NCBI GenBank assembly: GCA_947631655.1
Contig: CANRME010000044.1
Span: forward strand, 1 to 10,151
DNA: 10,151 bases
Reading direction: 5' to 3'
From: an uncultured Bacilli bacterium
Lineage (GTDB): Bacteria; Bacillota_I; Bacilli_A; RF39; UBA660
Shown piece by piece: positions 6,248-10,151 of the stretch. The notes under the pieces were generated by a model. That model worked only from the letters and a program-made list of their open reading frames with translations. It searched no databases and was not told the DNA's origin. The position numbers and the translations under genes were made by a program. Within the stretch, counting starts at the first letter, position 1, and each line of letters starts with the position of its first letter.

Positions 6248-7159
6248 CTATTTAATTAATTTATTACTTAAAATTTTACCTAACTCATCCTTATCGTAAT
6301 ACCATCTTATTAATTTAATAAATTCATTGATATTACACCATTTATAATCAATATTTTCTTCATTTAAAATTACTTTGTCATCCGAAACGTAAGATATAAA
6401 ACTATGTTCTACACACTTTTTCCCAAGTGATTCATACTCAAAAATTAATGGTAACTTTTCTATTCTTTCTATTTCTAAATTAGTTTCTTCTTTTACTTCT
6501 CTTTTAACCGCGTTTTCTAAACTACTATCTTCTTTTTCGACTGACCCAGTTACCGTATACCAAAATGATTCATGAAATTGAGGGTCTTTATCACTACCTT
6601 TTAACAATAAAAACTTATCATCATTAACTATAAAAGTTAATATTTTTTCTACATAGTTATTATCAAGAACTTTCAAATAAATATTTCTAATACCCCTTTT
6701 AAATTCCTTAGTATCTACTAATTTAAAATTATTTTTAACTAAATTATTTATTGAATAAATATTATCAGGATGAATTGTACTAACTGCATATTTATATCCT
6801 AAACTTATACAATATCTATCTAATTCTTTTATCATTTCACTTTGTAATCCCTTACCTCTAAATTTAGGATTTACAAACATTGGTCCATAATCTCCTACTT
6901 CTTTATAATTTAAATCTAATCCAAATTTTAATAAAGATTCTTCATCTGCAGTAATTAACATCATTGAACATACTGGTTCCTTATCTAAAGAATACACCCA
7001 AATCTTAGAGCTATTCTCTAACATTTCTCCTAAATCTTTTTTAGAAAAATCTCCTAACCAATCTGGATATTCCATATTATTTTTTACATATTCTCTAAAT
7101 TCTATATACTCATCTATATTTATATTTTCACTTATACAAGTAAGATTTTCTAACTTCAA
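6248..7159 (-). CDS. GNAT acetyltransferase fused to a Nudix hydrolase domain
   Basis: A two-domain protein of about 303 residues. The first half is a GNAT N-acetyltransferase with the acetyl-CoA pyrophosphate-binding loop RGKGLQ (about 101-106) after the usual beta strand, and the HPDN...NNFKLV motif-B region. The second half (about 170 onward) is a Nudix hydrolase with REVKEET at about 220-226. Its Nudix box has one extra residue and Asp or Ser where the first box glutamate is expected, so catalysis is likely but not certain. The open frame starts with an ATG at 7183 inside the previous gene, but TTG at 7157-7159 has AGAGGTGAT ideally placed before it, so I prefer TTG. Substrates are unknown; such fusions suggest linked steps on a nucleotide-derived or small-molecule substrate (inference). 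Confidence 0.8.
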   Translation of the reverse strand: MKLENLTCISENINIDEYIEFREYVKNNMEYPDWLGDFSKKDLGEMLENSSKIWVYSLDKEPVCSMMLITADEESLLKFGLDLNYKEVGDYGPMFVNPKFRGKGLQSEMIKELDRYCISLGYKYAVSTIHPDNIYSINNLVKNNFKLVDTKEFKRGIRNIYLKVLDNNYVEKILTFIVNDDKFLLLKGSDKDPQFHESFWYTVTGSVEKEDSSLENAVKREVKEETNLEIERIEKLPLIFEYESLGKKCVEHSFISYVSDDKVILNEENIDYKWCNINEFIKLIRWYYDKDELGKILSNKLIK

Positions 7160-7163
7160 AGCA

Positions 7164-7172
7164 ATCACCTCT
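7164..7172 (-). promoter_or_regulatory. Ribosome binding site deciding a TTG start
   Basis: AGAGGTGAT stands four bases before TTG at 7157-7159. The alternative ATG at 7183, overlapping the preceding stop codon by eight bases, has no ribosome site, so this site favours the shorter protein and removes the apparent gene overlap. Confidence 0.65.
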
Positions 7173-7175
7173 ATA

Positions 7176-7709
7176 TTATTCATTAATTATTGCATAAACA
7201 TATGCATCTTCATGTTTATTAGTTTTACAAAAGTATCTCTTTCTTAAAACTCCTTCTAATTTAAACCCACATTTTTCTAATAACTTTCTACTAGCTATAT
7301 TAGGTTCTATTGCTTCTGCTGATATTCTTACTAATTCATAATTTTTAAAATAATAATCTACTAATAAATTAATTGCTTCGCTCATTATTCCTTTTCGCCA
7401 ATATTTCTTACTTAAACAATAAGCAATATCTCCTGTTTTATGTCTTTTACTAGTAACTATATTAATAGATCCTACTACTTCACCATTATATTCAATAGCA
7501 TATTGCTTAAAAGGATCATCTTTTGTGTAACACTCAATATAATAATTTATAGAATTTATTGCATCATCTATACTTTTATAATTTTTCCAAAGCATATATT
7601 TTGAAACCTCTTCATCTTTTCCCCAGTTTTCATATAAATCTTTAGAATCTTTTAACTCAAATTCTCTTAATACAACCTTTTCTCCTTTTATAGGTTTTAA
7701 TCTTATCAT
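7176..7709 (-). CDS. RimJ/RimL-type GNAT N-acetyltransferase
   Basis: A 177-residue single-domain acetyltransferase of the Acetyltransf_3 (RimJ/RimL) group, close to the usual length. It opens with the family's VVLREFELKD strand, has the acetyl-CoA loop WRKGIMSEA at about 104-112, and the C-terminal NIASRKLLEKCGF motif at 137-149, where the Asn and the GF pair are typical. The ATG at 7707-7709 follows an AAAGGA site. It lies 36 bases after the SRA-nuclease gene with no terminator between them and just before the acetyltransferase-Nudix gene, so it is probably part of the same transcript. Members acetylate ribosomal proteins, antibiotics or small metabolites; the target here cannot be told, and a link to the nuclease is not shown. 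Confidence 0.87.
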   Translation of the reverse strand: MIRLKPIKGEKVVLREFELKDSKDLYENWGKDEEVSKYMLWKNYKSIDDAINSINYYIECYTKDDPFKQYAIEYNGEVVGSINIVTSKRHKTGDIAYCLSKKYWRKGIMSEAINLLVDYYFKNYELVRISAEAIEPNIASRKLLEKCGFKLEGVLRKRYFCKTNKHEDAYVYAIINE

Positions 7710-7745
7710 ATAACTTTCCTTTCACAATATAAAATATCACTTATT

Positions 7746-9023
7746 TTAACTTGAATATATTTTATAATTTGTTGGAACAAACTTGTAATCTTCCTCATTA
7801 AATAAATCTTTGCCTTTTACTATTTTTAAATATCTATCTTTACTATCACTATTTATTATTCTATATAAATAATAGTTATCAATATGTTTTTTAGCAAAAT
7901 CAATTTCATCAGCAGTGATATCAATTGGAGTACTTTCACTTCCTTTTGTTGATTTAACTTCTATATATTTTTCAACATATATTCTATCTTCATTCAATTC
8001 AAAAGATAAAATATCAAACCCTTCATTATCTTTTTTATTTTCAAAGAAATCTTTCATTTTTTTAACTTGTTCCATAGCATTAGCTTCTTCTAAAATCTTA
8101 AGTTCCTTTTTAAAAATGTTTTCTTCATTTATAATCCCTTGCTCAGTTTTTATAATTTCTTCAGCTATATAGTCTGGTTTTTTATTTCTCTTGAGTTTTG
8201 CATCTGTTTTTCTATATTTTCTTATATTTATTTTACCAGCTCGATATTCTAAATTATCTTTTTCTTTATTCATATTAGAATATACTTGATTTTTAATTTC
8301 ATTTATTTTATTAACTACTTCCTTAAAATTCTCATCTATATTATTATATATATCATCTGAATATATAATTTCTAAAGGAAACTTCCATACCATTCTTTCA
8401 TTTCCATTAATATCTTTTTCTTTTACTTGATATGGTTTATCTGATAATTTAACTTTCCCTTCAAAAGTATAATTTTTATTATCTTCAGAAAATAAATACA
8501 TTGGAATATCATTTTTGTTTGATTCATATATTATTTTATTATTTTCAGTTATAGCTTGGTCTCCAATTAAACCTTCTCCCGTATAAATAATATGACCATC
8601 TCCAATTACACTATCTCCATGTACCATCTCTTCTAAAGAAGTAGTTAAAACTAAACAATCCAATGCATTAGATTTCATTATACTGGATTGATCACTTATC
8701 TTGAATATATTCATAAATTCATCATTGGTAAAAACATCCCCAATAGTTATATTATCTACAAATTTTATTTGATCATAGAAAACACATTTATATAATCCTG
8801 TCCCCTTTTCTTTCAAAATATATTCTTCTGGTCCCTTAAATGCCTTCGATAAAGCACTATGTCTTTCCAATGTTCCTCTTACAGATGACCCTCCATTTTT
8901 TAAATCTCCCTTTCTTTTGACTGCAACATCTTTATATATTTCTTTTAAATGAATCCATTCTTTACCAGTTTTTCTATGAAGTTCAATTACTGATTTATAA
9001 ATTGTTTCTCTTAAAGTACTCAT
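7746..9023 (-). CDS. Modification-dependent (type IV-like) nuclease: winged helix, SRA, DUF3883
   Basis: A 425-residue protein with three parts. Residues 1-80 look like the winged-helix domain found in many restriction proteins (GGSSVRGTLERHS...KAFKG). Residues about 95-220 resemble the SRA-like domain of ScoMcrA: GDVFTNDEF, HIIYTGEGLIGDQ, NNKIIYES, a YTFEGKVKL strand and MVWKFPLEI. Residues about 330-390 match DUF3883, a PD-(D/E)XK nuclease fold, with GFDILSF (Asp337) and IEVKST (Glu355, Lys357), then YYLYRI. A charged, helical linker joins them. Known SRA restriction proteins flip out modified cytosine, so this protein probably cuts DNA with modified cytosines, such as phage DNA. I chose the ATG at 9021-9023, which overlaps the Nudix stop as ATGA and has AAAGGAG eight bases upstream; a TTG two codons earlier is less likely. 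Cleavage activity is inferred. Confidence 0.82.
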   Translation of the reverse strand: MSTLRETIYKSVIELHRKTGKEWIHLKEIYKDVAVKRKGDLKNGGSSVRGTLERHSALSKAFKGPEEYILKEKGTGLYKCVFYDQIKFVDNITIGDVFTNDEFMNIFKISDQSSIMKSNALDCLVLTTSLEEMVHGDSVIGDGHIIYTGEGLIGDQAITENNKIIYESNKNDIPMYLFSEDNKNYTFEGKVKLSDKPYQVKEKDINGNERMVWKFPLEIIYSDDIYNNIDENFKEVVNKINEIKNQVYSNMNKEKDNLEYRAGKINIRKYRKTDAKLKRNKKPDYIAEEIIKTEQGIINEENIFKKELKILEEANAMEQVKKMKDFFENKKDNEGFDILSFELNEDRIYVEKYIEVKSTKGSESTPIDITADEIDFAKKHIDNYYLYRIINSDSKDRYLKIVKGKDLFNEEDYKFVPTNYKIYSS

Positions 9024-9409
9024 ACACAATTCTCCTTTACATAAATCGCTAGAGGAATATCAGCTGGAGCTAAATCATAATTTAAAACATTTTCTTTTTC
9101 AACCCATACATATTCCGAATGATCATGAAGTTTAAAATCCCCCGCTATATAATCACACCAATATAACCTTAAATCTACTTTTTTGTTAGGATACTCATAT
9201 ACATTATTAATTATAAATTTTCTAGTTTTAATTACCAATTCAAATTCTTCTTTTATCTCTCTTTCAATAGCCTGCTCTTCTTTTTCGCCCGGTTCTACTT
9301 TTCCTCCCGGAAATTCCCATTTATTTAAAACACTTTCATCTCCAGTTGATCGTTTAGCAATTAAAACTCTATTTTCCTTTTCAATTAAACATGCTACAAC
9401 TTTTATCAT
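9020..9409 (-). CDS. NudG-like Nudix pyrophosphohydrolase (MutT family)
   Basis: A 129-residue Nudix hydrolase with a nearly perfect box: Gly36, Glu42 and Arg50-Glu51-Ile-Lys-Glu54-Glu55 (REIKEE), preceded by WEFPGGKVEPGE; only the usual Gly after the box is replaced by Glu. The C-terminal YDLAPADIPL and the preceding HDHSEYVWV closely resemble E. coli NudG (LAPADIPL), a (d)CTP pyrophosphohydrolase reported to prefer 5-methyl-dCTP and oxidised (d)CTP. It would hydrolyse modified nucleoside triphosphates to monophosphates in the cytoplasm. The ATG at 9407-9409 follows GGTGGGTGA. Its TGA stop overlaps the start of the SRA nuclease (ATGA), so the two are translated together, which suggests a shared task. 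Substrate assignment rests on remembered family resemblance and is uncertain; generic MutT (8-oxo-dGTP) activity is the alternative. Confidence 0.85.
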   Translation of the reverse strand: MIKVVACLIEKENRVLIAKRSTGDESVLNKWEFPGGKVEPGEKEEQAIEREIKEEFELVIKTRKFIINNVYEYPNKKVDLRLYWCDYIAGDFKLHDHSEYVWVEKENVLNYDLAPADIPLAIYVKENCV

Positions 9410-9431
9410 TATTAATCACCCACCTATACAA

Positions 9432-9440
9432 ATTATAACA
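9432..9440 (-). promoter_or_regulatory. Extended -10 promoter of the Nudix-SRA nuclease genes
   Basis: TGTTATAAT on the minus strand is a perfect -10 with the TG extension. No clear -35 at standard spacing. Transcription would begin near 9425, just upstream of the GGTGGGTGA ribosome site, leaving a very short leader. It separates expression of this row from the peptidase gene, which ends at 9451 without a visible terminator. Confidence 0.65.
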
Positions 9441-9450
9441 TATTTTATAG

Positions 9451-10026
9451 TTACTTCTTTACAAAAAGCCCCCATTTTCCTATATCAGTATTCATAAATT
9501 TTATAACTTCATCTTCACTCCATAATTGTTTATCTTTATATAAAGGATCACAAACTACATACACATTGTTTCTATATTCGCTTATTAATACAGTATGTAG
9601 CGTCTTTTCAACCTCACCTGCTAAAATAACAAAATAACCTTCATCTAATTTTTCTCTAATTAAACCAATATTTACATCCACCCCATTACGTATCCTTGCT
9701 CCTACATTTTTAGCTTGATTTAAAAACATCTTATATTCTTCCATTAGATCAACATAAATACTCTCATCAATAAAACCTTTATCATTATTAAATATCTCTT
9801 TATTAGAGTGCACTATCTCGGTATTTAAACCATTTTTAACAAAATGCCAAGCTAAAGCGGATAGGGGCGTACCTCCCATATACTTAGATTTATAAATCCG
9901 ATAGTATTTTTCTTCATAATACTTATTAATTTCGAAGATTAAGCCATAATACTCTAAAACCATTAACATACAAACTATAGCACAAGTATCTCCTCTTTGA
10001 CGATAACTTTTAATTACTTTTCTCAT
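9451..10026 (-). CDS. C39-like (papain-fold) cysteine peptidase family protein
   Basis: A 191-residue protein with the layout of Peptidase_C39-like enzymes: Gln10 (oxyanion) and Cys15 in QRGDTCAIVCMLMVLEYYG, His144 in LHTVLISEY and Asp160 in VVCDPLY, giving a plausible Cys-His-Asp catalytic set. There is no signal peptide, membrane segment or ABC-transporter domain, so it is not a full bacteriocin exporter and probably acts in the cytoplasm. C39 domains in transporters cleave double-glycine leader peptides; for stand-alone members the substrate is mostly unknown, and no leader-peptide gene is visible here. The ATG at 10024-10026 has GGAAG just upstream. It has its own promoter and ends 42 bases before the Nudix gene, so read-through into that row is possible. 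Confidence 0.75.
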   Translation of the reverse strand: MRKVIKSYRQRGDTCAIVCMLMVLEYYGLIFEINKYYEEKYYRIYKSKYMGGTPLSALAWHFVKNGLNTEIVHSNKEIFNNDKGFIDESIYVDLMEEYKMFLNQAKNVGARIRNGVDVNIGLIREKLDEGYFVILAGEVEKTLHTVLISEYRNNVYVVCDPLYKDKQLWSEDEVIKFMNTDIGKWGLFVKK

Positions 10027-10048
10027 ATTTCTTCCATTTCTTAACCAT

Positions 10049-10054
10049 ATTATA
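10049..10054 (-). promoter_or_regulatory. Probable -10 element of the C39-like peptidase gene
   Basis: TATAAT on the minus strand, 23 bases upstream of the ATG. A TTAACA that could act as -35 lies at 10076-10081, but the 21-base spacing is too long, so the promoter is moderate at best. Confidence 0.5.
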
Positions 10055-10119
10055 CCTTATTTCATATATAGATAATGTTAAGATTTTAAGAAAATGTTAC
10101 ATTTAATTATTTAATAAAA

Positions 10120-10151
10120 ATTTAAAAGCAAGGGTATTATTTCTTCCTTGC
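10120..10151 (-). terminator. Factor-independent terminator of an upstream gene outside the window
   Basis: GCAAGG (10146-10151) pairs with CCTTGC (10128-10133) around a 12-base loop and is followed on the minus strand by TTTTAAATTTTTATT. The stem may continue beyond the window edge, since four A follow it on the plus strand. The remaining bases between it and the peptidase promoter are AT-rich with no gene. Confidence 0.65.

Noticed and set aside
7710..7745. Possible terminator or promoter between the SRA nuclease and the acetyltransferase
   Set aside because: Only an A/T palindrome-like stretch without a stable stem or U run, and no clear -10/-35 pair; the genes are treated as one transcript.
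7915..8172. Plus-strand open frame rich in Ser, Phe and Ile
   Set aside because: It is antisense to the SRA-nuclease gene, whose domains are convincing; its hydrophobic look comes from reading lysine- and glutamate-rich codons backwards.
9183..9497. Plus-strand open frame across the Nudix start and promoter
   Set aside because: It is antisense to the Nudix box and covers a promoter; no family resemblance.

Overview
The window is very AT-rich and every gene reads from the minus strand, so gene order below follows transcription, from high to low coordinates. Codon use (AGA arginine, TAA/TAG stops, TGA used as a stop), strong AGGAGG-type ribosome binding sites and the protein types suggest a low-GC Firmicute, most likely a Clostridium or close relative. 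No rRNA, tRNA, CRISPR array or insertion sequence was seen. The content looks like an accessory defence region: two separate DNA-restriction modules, a HipA-like kinase and a phage-type amidase remnant.

Right part (10151 down to 5977): a factor-independent terminator of an upstream gene lies at the edge, followed by a C39-like cysteine peptidase (9451-10026). A good extended -10 promoter then starts a row of genes. These are a Nudix hydrolase resembling NudG (9020-9409), a translationally coupled modification-dependent nuclease (winged helix, SRA domain of the ScoMcrA type, DUF3883/PD-(D/E)XK nuclease; 7746-9023), a RimJ/RimL-type acetyltransferase (7176-7709), an acetyltransferase-Nudix fusion (6248-7159) and a small unrecognised protein (5977-6201).

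Middle (5976 to 4374): a 275-bp gap holds a promoter and an 84-bp relic of an N-acetylmuramoyl-L-alanine amidase. A HipA-like kinase without a HipB partner follows (4514-5701) and ends in a terminator. A new extended -10 promoter then drives the last operon, whose leader carries an inverted repeat.

Left part (4373 to 1): a type III restriction-modification operon with an unusual layout, mod-mod-res. The two Mod proteins have nearly identical ends but unrelated target-recognition regions, and one Res subunit (cut by the window edge) follows them. The likely reading is one nuclease/translocase served by two sequence specificities.

The most interesting candidates are the twin-Mod type III system and the NudG-SRA nuclease pair. 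In the pair, the Nudix enzyme may remove modified dCTP from the nucleotide pool so that the host's own DNA does not become a target of the nuclease. That functional link is inference; the gene coupling and the domain motifs are visible in the sequence.
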